Part shown: positions 1 through 7,096 of the stretch, one piece after another
Layout: every line of letters starts with the position of its first letter
How positions within the stretch are numbered: the first letter of the stretch is position 1
Assembly (NCBI RefSeq): GCF_001421415.1
Contig: NZ_LMKH01000037.1
Span: forward strand, 121,960 to 158,297
DNA: 36,338 nt
Direction: 5' to 3'
Source: Sphingomonas sp. Leaf208
GTDB taxonomy: Bacteria; Pseudomonadota; Alphaproteobacteria; Sphingomonadales; Sphingomonadaceae
Notes under the pieces: model-generated
Told to the model about the DNA's origin: nothing
Seen by the model: only the letters and a program-made list of their open reading frames with translations
Databases searched by the model: none
Position numbers and translations under genes: made by a program

Positions 1-10
1 CGGGGAGGAT

Positions 11-1069
11 TTACGCCGCCATCGTGAATGGTTCGAGGCCGGCGAGCTTGGTCCGCACTTCCGGCCGAGCCACAACCCGCGGCTCGAGCCCCCGCACGCC
101 GTCCGCCATCGCCTTGATATGCGCCGGGGTCGACCCACAGCAGCCGCCTAGCACGTTGACCTGCTTGGCCACCGCCCACTCGCCGACCAGCCCGGCCGTC
201 GTCTCGGGCTGCTCGTCATACTCGCCGAGTTCGTTGGGCAGGCCGGCGTTCGGATACACCATGATCAGCGTATCGGCGATCGCCGACAGCGTCTTCACAT
301 GCGGCCGCAGCTGCTCCGCGCCGAACGAGCAGTTCAGCCCGATCGTGATCGGCTTGGCATGCCGCACCGCATGCCAGAACGCCTCGACCGTATGCCCCGA
401 CAGGTTGCGCCCGCTGAGATCGGTCAACGTCATCGACATCATGATCGGCACATCGCGCCCGAGCGCGTCGCCCGCCTCGATCGCCGCCATGATGCCCGCC
501 TTGGCGTTGAGCGTGTCGAACACCGTCTCGATCAGGATGAAGTCGACGCCACCCCCCTCGCCGCCTTCGAGTAGCGCGTCGATCTGCTCGCGGTACACGC
601 CCTTGAGATAATCGAAATCGATCTCGCGGAAGCCGGGATCGTTGACGTCGGGCGACAGCGACAGCGTCTTGTTGGTCGGCCCGATCGCGCCGGCGACGAA
701 GCGAGGGCGGCCGTCCTTCGCCTCATATTCGGTGGCTAGCGCACGGGCGATCCGCGCGGACTCGACGTTGATCTCGCGCACCAGATGTTCCGCGCCGTAA
801 TCGGCCTGCGAAATGACGTTCGCGCTGAACGTGTTGGTCGAGACGATGTCCGACCCCGCCTCGAGATATTCGCGCGTAATCGTCTCGGGGACGTCCGGCT
901 TGGTGATCGCCAGGATGTCGTTGTTGCCCTTCTGGTCGTGCGACAAGCCGAGCGACCCTGCGTAAGCCGCCTCGTCGAGCTTCCAGTTCTGGATCTCGGT
1001 GCCGAACGCGCCGTCGGTGATCAGGATGCGCTTGGCGGCTTCCGCGTTGAAACGTTCACGTGGTGTCAT
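11..1069 (-). CDS. metH: Methionine synthase, homocysteine S-methyltransferase module (split MetH)
   Basis: This 352-residue protein is the homocysteine-binding domain of cobalamin-dependent methionine synthase. It activates homocysteine thiolate on zinc so that it can accept a methyl group from methylcobalamin. Visible motifs are DGAFGTE near the N-terminus, NCSFGAEQLRPHV in the middle and the zinc-binding GGCCGSTPAHI near the end. Full MetH is about 1,200 residues, so the folate, B12 and reactivation domains must be a separate protein. The stop lies 10 bases from the window edge with a GGGGAGGAT stretch beside it, so the partner probably starts just outside. The ATG at 1067-1069 was chosen because GGGAGGAGAT precedes it. 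Earlier in-frame codons run into a palindromic repeat. The gene lies downstream of metF on the same strand. Split metH is known in several alphaproteobacteria. Confidence 0.9.
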   Translation of the reverse strand: MTPRERFNAEAAKRILITDGAFGTEIQNWKLDEAAYAGSLGLSHDQKGNNDILAITKPDVPETITREYLEAGSDIVSTNTFSANVISQADYGAEHLVREINVESARIARALATEYEAKDGRPRFVAGAIGPTNKTLSLSPDVNDPGFREIDFDYLKGVYREQIDALLEGGEGGGVDFILIETVFDTLNAKAGIMAAIEAGDALGRDVPIMMSMTLTDLSGRNLSGHTVEAFWHAVRHAKPITIGLNCSFGAEQLRPHVKTLSAIADTLIMVYPNAGLPNELGEYDEQPETTAGLVGEWAVAKQVNVLGGCCGSTPAHIKAMADGVRGLEPRVVARPEVRTKLAGLEPFTMAA

Positions 1070-1079
1070 CGTCGATCTC

Positions 1080-1182
1080 CTCCCCTCCCGCTGGCGGGAG
1101 GGGTCAGGGGAGGGAAGTGCCGCAAACGAGACGGTCGGATCGGGCCAGCCCCTCCCCTGACCCCTCCCGCAAGCGGGAGGGG
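1080..1182. repeat. Paired-palindrome intergenic repeat (family A)
   Basis: Two copies of a GC-rich palindrome lie in inverted orientation: CCCCTCCCGC with its mirror at 1082-1103, and again at 1161-1182. Each is extended inward by a TCAGGGGAGGG / CCCTCCCCTGA segment. The whole unit can fold as two hairpins or one long cruciform. It resembles a REPIN (two REP sequences facing each other). It fills the gap between metF and metH inside what looks like one operon, so it may affect read-through or mRNA stability. Confidence 0.85.
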
Positions 1183-1184
1183 AA

Positions 1185-2129
1185 TTACGCCGCCGCGACC
1201 TTCGCGACCGGCTTCGCACGCACACCGAGCATGTGACAGATCGCGTAGGCCAGTTCCGCGCGGTTGAGAGTGTAGAAGTGGAAGTCCTTCACGCCGCCCG
1301 CATACAGCCGCCGGCACATCTCGGCCGCGATCGTCGCCGCGACGAGCTGCCGAGCGGACGGATGATCGTCGAGCCCCTCGAACAAGCGGTCCATCCACGC
1401 CGGGATCTCAGCGCCGCAGAGCCCGGCGAATTTCCGCGTCTGTGCGACGTTCGATACTGGCAGGATCCCCGGCAAGATCTGCGCGGTGATCCCGGCGGCT
1501 GCAACTCGGTCGCGAAACCGGAAGTACGCTTCGGGCGAAAAGAAGAACTGCGTGATCGCGCGGGTCGCACCGGCATCGATCTTGCGCTTCAGATTGTCGA
1601 TGTCGGCATCATGCCCACCCGATTCCGGATGGCACTCGGGATACGCCGCGACCGAGATCTCGAACGGGTGCAGCTTCCGCAAACCTGCGACCAGAGCCGC
1701 CGCATTCTCATACCCGCCCGGATGTGCCTGATACGGCTGGCCCAAGGTGGGCATGTCACCGCGCAACGCGACGATATGCCGCACGCCCGCCGCCCAATAT
1801 TCCTCGGCGACCTGATCGATCTCGTCTTTCGTCGCCTCGACGCAGGTCAGATGCGCGGCGGCGTTCATCGACGTCTCGCGCTGGATCCGCGCCACCGTCG
1901 CGTGAGTCCGCTCGCGCGTGGAGCCGCCCGCGCCGTACGTCACCGACACGAAGTCCGGGCCGAGCGGCTCCAGCGTGCGGATCGCCTCCCAGAGCTGCGT
2001 CTCCATTTTCTCGCTCTTCGGCGGGAAGAATTCGAAGCTCAGACCGACATCACCCGCAAGATCCGCGAACAGCGGTTCTTCGAGCGCGCGGCGCGCTTCG
2101 GCCAGTTGGGGGATCGAAATGTTCGTCAT
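1185..2129 (-). CDS. metF: 5,10-methylenetetrahydrofolate reductase
   Basis: This 314-residue flavoprotein reduces methylenetetrahydrofolate to methyltetrahydrofolate, the methyl donor for MetH. Length and motifs fit MetF: the N-terminal FEFFPPKS segment, the SVTYGAGGSTRERT strand, HLTCVEATKDEI, a LRGDMP loop, the AAYPECHPES stretch and the ITQFFF barrel strand. The start ATG (2127-2129) overlaps the stop of the upstream ArsR-methyltransferase gene by four bases (ATGA), so the two are probably translationally coupled and share a promoter. The product feeds the split MetH encoded downstream, so the three genes form one methyl-cycle unit. Confidence 0.95.
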   Translation of the reverse strand: MTNISIPQLAEARRALEEPLFADLAGDVGLSFEFFPPKSEKMETQLWEAIRTLEPLGPDFVSVTYGAGGSTRERTHATVARIQRETSMNAAAHLTCVEATKDEIDQVAEEYWAAGVRHIVALRGDMPTLGQPYQAHPGGYENAAALVAGLRKLHPFEISVAAYPECHPESGGHDADIDNLKRKIDAGATRAITQFFFSPEAYFRFRDRVAAAGITAQILPGILPVSNVAQTRKFAGLCGAEIPAWMDRLFEGLDDHPSARQLVAATIAAEMCRRLYAGGVKDFHFYTLNRAELAYAICHMLGVRAKPVAKVAAA

Positions 2130-3079
2130 GCCGCCTTCACCTCACGCAAGCTCGCGCCGATCTTTCGACCGAGCCATAATTTCACCGTCAACTCACCGCC
2201 CTCGAGCGTCTCGACGCGCGCCGTCTGCAAGCCTGCCGCCTCGAACCACGCCGCCATCTGCTCGTCCGCGAACCCCAGGCGCGTGTGCGCATCGCGCACC
2301 CGCAGTTCCTCGCGGTCGTGGCTGGCGAAGTCGGCGATCAGCAACCGTCCGCCGGGCGCTAGCACCCGCGCCGCCTCGCTCACCGCCGCGCCGGGCTGCT
2401 GCGCGAAGTGCAACACGTGATGCAGGATCGCGACGTCCGCCGCGGCATCCGCCATCGGCAGCGCATACAGGTCCGCCTGACGCAACTCGGCGTGCGTCAT
2501 GTCGTGCAGTTTCGCCCGCGCCAGCCGCAGCATCTCCGAACTGCGATCGATCCCTAGCGCGACCGTCGCGCGTCCGCCGAACAGTTCGAGCATCCGCCCG
2601 GTGCCCGTACCGATGTCGATCAGCGTGCCGACCGGCGCATCGCCGAGCACGGCCGCCATCGCCGCCTCGACCTCGCTGTCGGCGACATGCAGCGACCGGA
2701 TCGCGTCCCACTCGTCGGCGTGCCCCTCGAACCACGCCGCGGCACTCGCCGCCCGGTCTGCACGCACCGCCGCAAGCCGTGCCGCATCCGCGACCGCCCA
2801 ATGGTCCGGCTCGGTCTTTGCCCATACGTCGAGCGAACGCGCGATCGGCTCGACCACGTCCGGGGACCCGAGCGCGACGAACACCCAACTGCCTTCCTTA
2901 CGACGCTCGGCAAGCCCGGCATCGCACAGGATCTTCACATGCCGCGAGACGCGTGGCTGGCTCTGCCCCAGCACTTGGGCGAGCTCGCCGACCGACAGCT
3001 CCATCCGCCGCAACAGCGCGAGGATCCGCAACCGGGTCGCGTCCGCCAAAGCACGGAAGATTTCGAGCGCCATCGTCAT
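2126..3079 (-). CDS. ArsR-family regulator fused to a SAM-dependent methyltransferase domain
   Basis: The 317-residue product has two domains. Residues 5-90 form a winged helix of the ArsR type (ADATRLRILALL, recognition helix around QSQPRVSRHVKIL). Residues about 145-290 form a class I methyltransferase with the SAM loop IDIGTGTGRM at 154-163 and an acidic strand end at GIDRS. Fusions of this kind commonly precede metF-metH in alphaproteobacteria. They are thought to sense SAM or SAH; SahR is the best-known ArsR regulator of this cycle. An open frame continues upstream to 3664, but that part crosses the promoter and the opposite-strand lipoprotein gene, so the ATG at 3077-3079 was chosen. 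A second in-frame ATG lies at 3071-3073. No Shine-Dalgarno is seen before either, which fits a leaderless start. The effector is inferred. Confidence 0.88.
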   Translation of the reverse strand: MTMALEIFRALADATRLRILALLRRMELSVGELAQVLGQSQPRVSRHVKILCDAGLAERRKEGSWVFVALGSPDVVEPIARSLDVWAKTEPDHWAVADAARLAAVRADRAASAAAWFEGHADEWDAIRSLHVADSEVEAAMAAVLGDAPVGTLIDIGTGTGRMLELFGGRATVALGIDRSSEMLRLARAKLHDMTHAELRQADLYALPMADAAADVAILHHVLHFAQQPGAAVSEAARVLAPGGRLLIADFASHDREELRVRDAHTRLGFADEQMAAWFEAAGLQTARVETLEGGELTVKLWLGRKIGASLREVKAA

Positions 3080-3086
3080 ACGAGGA

Positions 3087-3115
3087 CATATAAAGAATTC
3101 TTTATATGAGGTCAA
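3087..3115 (-). promoter_or_regulatory. Promoter of the met operon with overlapping 22-bp palindromic operator
   Basis: On the minus strand TTGACC (3115-3110) and TATATG (3092-3087) are separated by 17 bases, a good sigma-70 spacing. Positions 3087-3108 are a perfect 22-bp palindrome with half-site CATATAAAGAA centred between 3097 and 3098, covering the spacer and the -10 element. Seven bases separate the -10 from the ATG at 3079, so the transcript could begin at or next to the start codon. Binding here by the ArsR-type product would block its own promoter. It is AT-rich in an otherwise GC-rich region, which makes chance unlikely. Confidence 0.8.
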
Positions 3116-3271
3116 CGCGGGCGTGTGCGTCTCGAACATTACCGATCGGCACCCGCGACTTATCGCATCCCGCCGATCGTGACGGATCGGAAACGCTTCG
3201 TCCGCGTTCGATTGCGCTATGGGCTGGGCATTCCCCGGTCCACAAGACGACATCCACGGGAGTAGATACCT

Positions 3272-3643
3272 ATGAAGAAGTTCCTGATCCCCGCCCTGGC
3301 GCTTACCGCCGGTCTCGCCGCCTGCAGCAACAATGCGCAGGACCAGACCGCACAAGCCGCCAACGCGATCGCCGCCGATGCCAGCGCGACCACCGCCAAT
3401 GCCGTCGACGACGTCAGCGCCGCCAGCGATCGCGCGCTGGGTTCGGCAGAGCGTTCGCTCGACAACGCCGGTGCGCGCATCGACAACTCGACCGATCACC
3501 TCGACGCCAAGACCGACCGCGCCGGTGACCGGATCGAAGCCGGTGCAGACCGGGCAGGCGCCTCGATCAGCAACGGTGCGGACCGTGCGGCCGATGCTAC
3601 CGGTAACGCGCTGACCCGCGCTGGCAATGCGATCAAGGACTAA
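3272..3643 (+). CDS. Small repeat-rich lipoprotein
   Basis: The 123-residue protein begins MKKFLIPALALTAGLAACS, a lipoprotein signal with a lipobox ending in Cys18, so it should be lipid-anchored in the envelope. The rest is low in complexity, built from Ala, Asp, Asn, Arg and Ser in roughly seven-residue steps (for example DRAGDRI, GASISNG, ADRAADA, TGNALTR, AGNAIKD), which suggests a long amphipathic helix or coiled coil. GGGAG at 3258-3262 serves as ribosome site. It diverges from the met operon promoter. A shorter protein of the same design is encoded at 22732-22998. No catalytic motif is seen; a Lpp-like structural role is only a guess. Confidence 0.8.
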   Translation: MKKFLIPALALTAGLAACSNNAQDQTAQAANAIAADASATTANAVDDVSAASDRALGSAERSLDNAGARIDNSTDHLDAKTDRAGDRIEAGADRAGASISNGADRAADATGNALTRAGNAIKD

Positions 3644-3668
3644 GCCTTGCCAAGGCGCCCCCACTTCT

Positions 3669-3753
3669 CCGTCACCCCAGCGAACGCTGGGGACTCCCGG
3701 TCCGGGTCACGACGACCGCTCCGGGAGGATGCCAGCGTTCGCTGGCACGACGG
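3669..3753. repeat. Paired-palindrome repeat (family C)
   Basis: Two inverted arms, CCGTCACCCCAGCGAACGC at 3669 onward and its near mirror ending ACGACGG at 3753, each hold a palindrome around CCAGCG-AACGCTGG. The intervening sequence has its own weak dyad (CCCGG/CCGGG). The unit is REPIN-like. It sits just after the lipoprotein stop at 3643 and directly before the start codon of the next gene, where its second hairpin could hinder ribosome access. Confidence 0.75.
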
Positions 3754-3754
3754 C

Positions 3755-3985
3755 ATGATGGTGGGGGCGCTGTTTGCTATTTCAGCGCTGGCGGCGTGCT
3801 CGCCCGCGAGCGAACCCGGCGCGGTCACCGCCGACGAAGCGCACCAGTTGAACGAAGTCGCCGCGATGCTCGATGCGAACAGCGTCGACCTGAACGCGGT
3901 CGCCGCCGCTCCTGACGCCGCCGTTCTTGACGATGCCGCGCCCAATACCGAACTCCCCTCGAATCAAAGCGACCAGACCCGATGA
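3755..3985 (+). CDS. Small lipoprotein, function unknown
   Basis: The 76-residue product starts MMVGALFAISALAACSPAS, a short but credible lipoprotein signal with lipobox LAAC. The mature part is about 60 residues, rich in Ala and Asp (VTADEAHQLNEVAAMLDANSVDLNAVAA), with no recognised domain. The open frame reaches back to 3647, but the extra 36 residues are translated from the family C repeat and lack a signal, so the ATG at 3755 (or 3758) is preferred. No clear ribosome site is seen. The stop overlaps the aldo/keto reductase start by four bases (ATGA), which suggests coupled translation. Confidence 0.65.
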   Translation: MMVGALFAISALAACSPASEPGAVTADEAHQLNEVAAMLDANSVDLNAVAAAPDAAVLDDAAPNTELPSNQSDQTR

Positions 3986-4929
3986 CCCTCCGCCGCCTCG
4001 GCTCGACCGATCTGAAGATCGCCCCGCTCGTCCTCGGCGGAAACGTGTTCGGCTGGACTGCCGACCGCGCCGCCAGCTTCGCCGTGCTCGACGCGTTCGT
4101 CGCGGGCGGCGGCACGATGATCGACACTGCGGACGTCTATTCGGCCTGGGTCGACGGCCATCAGGGTGGCGAATCCGAGAGCATGATCGGCGAATGGCTG
4201 AAGGCGAGCGGCAAGCGCGACGACGTGCTGATCGCGACGAAGGTCGGCATGCTCCCCGGCGAAGGCGGCGAGAAGCTCGCCCCCGCGCGTATCGCCGCCG
4301 CTGCCGAAGCCTCGCTGAAGCGCCTCGGTACAGATCGCATCGACCTGTACTACGCGCATCAGGACGACGAGTCACAGTCGCAGGAGGCTGTCCTCGAAGC
4401 ATTTGGCAAGCTGGTCGATGCGGGGAAAGTGCGCGTGATCGGCGCCTCGAACTTCCACGCCGCCCGCCTGAAGTCCGCGGTCGAGGCTGCCAAGACGTCG
4501 GACCTGCCGCGCTATCACGTTCTCCAGCCCGAATATAACCTCGTCAGCCGCACCAAGTTCGAGGGCGAATTGCAGGATTACTGCGTCACCGAGAACATCG
4601 GCGTGCTGCCCTATTACGGCCTCGCCTCGGGTTTCCTCACCGGCAAGTACCGGACGAAGGACGATCTGAGCCAGAGCGTTCGCGGCGGTCGGATGGGCGA
4701 ATTGCTCGAAGGTACCGGCAAGGCTGTCCTCGATGCGATGGACTCGGTTGTCGAAGCTACTGGCGCGACCCACGCGCAGGTTGCGCTGGCGTGGTTGATC
4801 GCGCAGCCGGGCGTGACGGCGCCGATTGCGAGCGCCACCAGCGTGAAGCAGATCGAAGACCTGCTGCCTGCGATGACGCTGGAATTGTCGAAGGACCAGT
4901 TGGACGCGCTGATGGTCGCTGGCGCCTGA
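3982..4929 (+). CDS. Aldo/keto reductase
   Basis: This 315-residue TIM-barrel oxidoreductase should reduce aldehydes or ketones with NADPH. The catalytic tetrad is visible as Asp48 and Tyr53 in DTADVYS, Lys87 in IATKVG and His126 in YYAHQDD. The NADP-binding end contains GASNFHAARL, QPEYNLVSR, PYYGLASGFLTGKY and IASATSVKQIEDL. Length is typical. The sequence resembles the YajO/Tas-like or general-stress AKR branch, so the true substrate cannot be named. The start overlaps the stop of the small upstream lipoprotein gene, and a family B repeat follows the stop before the convergent ScfR gene. Confidence 0.92.
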   Translation: MTLRRLGSTDLKIAPLVLGGNVFGWTADRAASFAVLDAFVAGGGTMIDTADVYSAWVDGHQGGESESMIGEWLKASGKRDDVLIATKVGMLPGEGGEKLAPARIAAAAEASLKRLGTDRIDLYYAHQDDESQSQEAVLEAFGKLVDAGKVRVIGASNFHAARLKSAVEAAKTSDLPRYHVLQPEYNLVSRTKFEGELQDYCVTENIGVLPYYGLASGFLTGKYRTKDDLSQSVRGGRMGELLEGTGKAVLDAMDSVVEATGATHAQVALAWLIAQPGVTAPIASATSVKQIEDLLPAMTLELSKDQLDALMVAGA

Positions 4930-4933
4930 CCTT

Positions 4934-5060
4934 AATCCTCCCCCGCCAGGGGGAGGTGTCGCCGGAGGTGACGGAGGGGGAGGACAACGGAACAGCGGTT
5001 TCGCCTTCCTCCCCCTCCGTCAGGCAAGCGCCTGCCACCTCCCCCTTGCGGGGGAGGATT
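4934..5060. repeat. Paired-palindrome repeat (family B, copy 1)
   Basis: A REPIN-like unit of about 127 bases. The left arm AATCCTCCCCCGCC-AGGGGGAGGTG is mirrored at the right end by CACCTCCCCCTTGCGGGGGAGGATT. Inner GACGGAGGGGGAGGA / TCCTCCCCCTCCGTC segments also mirror each other. It lies between the convergent aldo/keto reductase and ScfR genes, where it may terminate transcription from both sides. A second copy of the same family is at 11310-11432. Confidence 0.85.
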
Positions 5061-5062
5061 GT

Positions 5063-6445
5063 TCAGTCGCCCGCAAATGTCAGCGCGGACGTCCGTCGCT
5101 CCCGCTCGTTGATCAGCAGCGCCCGCCCGGCCGGCGCAACAGACCGTTGCGGGCAATCGTTGCGGAAACAGGCGCGGCAGCCGAGCCCGATCGGCATCGC
5201 CCTGCCCGCCAGATCGAAGCCGCTCGCCGCCGCGAGCACACCCGCCTGCGCCGCCGCGACGCCGAGACCGATGGCGAACTCGGCGTGCACTGCGCCAAAT
5301 CGGCTGCCCTGCGGCGTCACGGTGCGCGCCATCGTCAGCCAGCGCGCGCCGTCCTCCAGTTCGACTAGCTGGACCATCAGGCTGCCCGGTCGGTCGAACG
5401 CATGATGCAGCCGCCACAACGGACAGCGCCCGTCGGCCTCGACGAGTGCCGCGCCGCTGGCGCCGGGATAGCGCTTCGACGCCTGCCCCGCGCGGTCGAT
5501 CCGGATCATGAAGAAGGGCAAGCCGCGTGCGCCGACGCGCTGCAACGTCGTCAGCCGGTGCGCGACCTGTTCGAAGCCCGCGCCGAACCGGCGTTGCAGC
5601 AGTTCGATGTCGTACCCCGTCGTCTCGCATCCACGGAGGAAACGCGCATAGGGCATCATCAGCGCGGCGGCGAAATAGCCGAGCAGGTGGCGGCGATAGA
5701 GCCGTTCCGCGGCGCGATCGGTGAACCCTGCGCCTTTGGCGAGCGCATCGATCTCCGCCTTCGCCTCGATCTGGCCGAGCTGGAACGCGACCGCAAACGT
5801 GCGCGAGGCGGGGTCGAGCATCTCGCTCAGCTGTAATTGCCGCGCGTGCAGGTCGAGGCGGCGCAGCGTGTCGGGGAGCACGTCGGCGGGCAGTACGCGG
5901 ATGGTCAGGCTGTGCTTCGCGCGCAACCGCTCGGCAATCGCGCCGTAGAGGTCGCCAGCGCCAAGCCGCAGTTCGTCGGCCAGCGCTTCGGCCGCGGCGT
6001 CGAGATCGGCGAAATGATTCCGCCAACGCTCGATCTCGCGACGGACGAGCGTGACCGGATCGTCGCCCGCTTCGACCACCGCGCCGCCGCCGATCCGGTC
6101 GAACACGCGCGCAAATGCCGCCGCACCGCCGGGGGCACTGGCAAGCCATTCCTCGACTTCGTTGCGGTCGATCTCCAGGTCGGCGAACATCGGGTCGGCC
6201 AGCCGCCGCCGGATCGCATCCGCACCGCCGCCCGGTTCACCCGCCGAGAGCGACCGCGGATCGAAGTCGAAGCTCTCGGCCAGCTTGATCAGCAGCGTCG
6301 CGGAGATCGGCCGCTGGTTACGCTCGACGAGGTTGAGATAGCTCGGGCTGATCGCGAGCATGTCGGCCATCGCCGCCTGCGTCAGCCCCGCCCCGCGCCG
6401 CAAGCGACGGATCGCGTGCCCCGCCAGCAATTTCCGTTCCGCCAT
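5063..6445 (-). CDS. ScfR/RamB-type XRE-family transcriptional regulator
   Basis: The 460-residue protein has an XRE helix-turn-helix at residues 8-60 (RRLRRGAGLTQAAMADML, SPSYLNLVERNQRPIS) and a long C-terminal half of the short-chain fatty acyl-CoA regulator type. The ImmA/IrrE-like core is degenerate: AVAFQLGQIEAK stands where an active protease has HELGH, followed by YFAAALMMPYARF. A cluster Cys423-X2-Cys426-X4-Cys431 near the end may bind metal. Relatives such as PccR and RamB control propionyl-CoA, glyoxylate or acetate assimilation. The ATG at 6443-6445 follows AGGAGGG at ideal spacing. It diverges from a 54-codon gene. A target regulon is not evident nearby, though 3-hydroxybutyrate dehydrogenase lies 3 kb away. 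Confidence 0.87.
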   Translation of the reverse strand: MAERKLLAGHAIRRLRRGAGLTQAAMADMLAISPSYLNLVERNQRPISATLLIKLAESFDFDPRSLSAGEPGGGADAIRRRLADPMFADLEIDRNEVEEWLASAPGGAAAFARVFDRIGGGAVVEAGDDPVTLVRREIERWRNHFADLDAAAEALADELRLGAGDLYGAIAERLRAKHSLTIRVLPADVLPDTLRRLDLHARQLQLSEMLDPASRTFAVAFQLGQIEAKAEIDALAKGAGFTDRAAERLYRRHLLGYFAAALMMPYARFLRGCETTGYDIELLQRRFGAGFEQVAHRLTTLQRVGARGLPFFMIRIDRAGQASKRYPGASGAALVEADGRCPLWRLHHAFDRPGSLMVQLVELEDGARWLTMARTVTPQGSRFGAVHAEFAIGLGVAAAQAGVLAAASGFDLAGRAMPIGLGCRACFRNDCPQRSVAPAGRALLINERERRTSALTFAGD

Positions 6446-6636
6446 CGCAAACCCTCCTGTCACGATGTTTACAGAACGACACGTGTTCCACAAGCTGGAC
6501 GGACACCGCGACGTTGCGGCGGCTCGGGGCGGCCTTCCAACGTGCCGGCTTCGAACGCTATTGCCTGTGCATCACCTCTCTTGGCGCACGATCGGTGTAA
6601 AGAGAGAGATAAGACGATCATCGAAGGAGGCAAGCC

Positions 6637-6801
6637 ATGCAGACGACCACCGAACAACCCCGCGCCCGTGCCGTCTTCTCGACCAACGATTTCGCGCTGA
6701 TGAAGGAAGTCCTCGGCGAGATGATCAGCAAGACCTCGATCGACGACGAACGGCTGACGCGGATGAGTGCGCTGTACCATCGCCTCGGCCGGCTCGGCTA
6801 A
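6637..6801 (+). CDS. Small protein of 54 residues, unknown
   Basis: This short gene has one of the best ribosome sites in the window: AAGGAGG at 6624-6630, six bases before ATG 6637. The product begins MQTTTEQPRARAVFSTNDFA and continues with predicted helices (MKEVLGEMI, DDERLTRMSALYHRLGRLG). There is no signal peptide or membrane segment, so it should be cytosolic. It diverges from the ScfR gene across 191 bases and ends in front of a strong stem-loop. Codon use matches its neighbours. I do not recognise a family. The position suggests control by, or partnership with, the ScfR protein, but that is inference. Confidence 0.7.
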   Translation: MQTTTEQPRARAVFSTNDFALMKEVLGEMISKTSIDDERLTRMSALYHRLGRLG

Positions 6802-6835
6802 ACCGATTCACACAGTTTCCTGGGGAGGAAAGGAT

Positions 6836-6873
6836 CCCGCCGGTGGCTCGTCCACCGGCGGGTATTCCTGTTT
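6836..6873 (+). terminator. Stem-loop terminator after the 54-codon gene
   Basis: CCCGCCGGTGG (6836-6846) pairs perfectly with CCACCGGCGGG (6852-6862) around a five-base loop, followed by the T-rich TATTCCTGTTT. It lies 34 bases after the stop at 6801. Confidence 0.8.
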
Positions 6874-6898
6874 AAAAGGACGGTGCGCTCCCGAAGCC

Positions 6899-6980
6899 CG
6901 TCATCCTGACGAACGTCAGGATCCAGGGTAACGGGCGCTGGAGCTTGTGGCTCTGGATCCTGACTTTCGTCAGGATGACG
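6899..6980. repeat. Paired-palindrome repeat (family D)
   Basis: The arm CGTCATCCTGACGAACGTCA at 6899 is mirrored by TGACTTTCGTCAGGATGACG ending at 6980. Each arm is itself a palindrome (TCCTGACG/CGTCAGGA). CCAGGG and CTCTGG flank the central spacer. It is REPIN-like and lies between the terminator of the 54-codon gene and the cation efflux gene. Only this copy is seen in the window. Confidence 0.8.
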
Positions 6981-7096
6981 GAGTGGGGGTGGCGGGTGCG
7001 TCCGCCTACCAGGGCACCGTCGAGATCACGCCGAACTAAGCATCCCCTTGCGAAAGCCGCCCTTTCCAACCCAGTCCCCTCGTGTAGGACGGCGGG

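Noticed and set aside
3080..3664. N-terminal extension of the ArsR-methyltransferase
   Set aside because: The extra residues would be read through the promoter palindrome and antisense to a lipoprotein with its own ribosome site.
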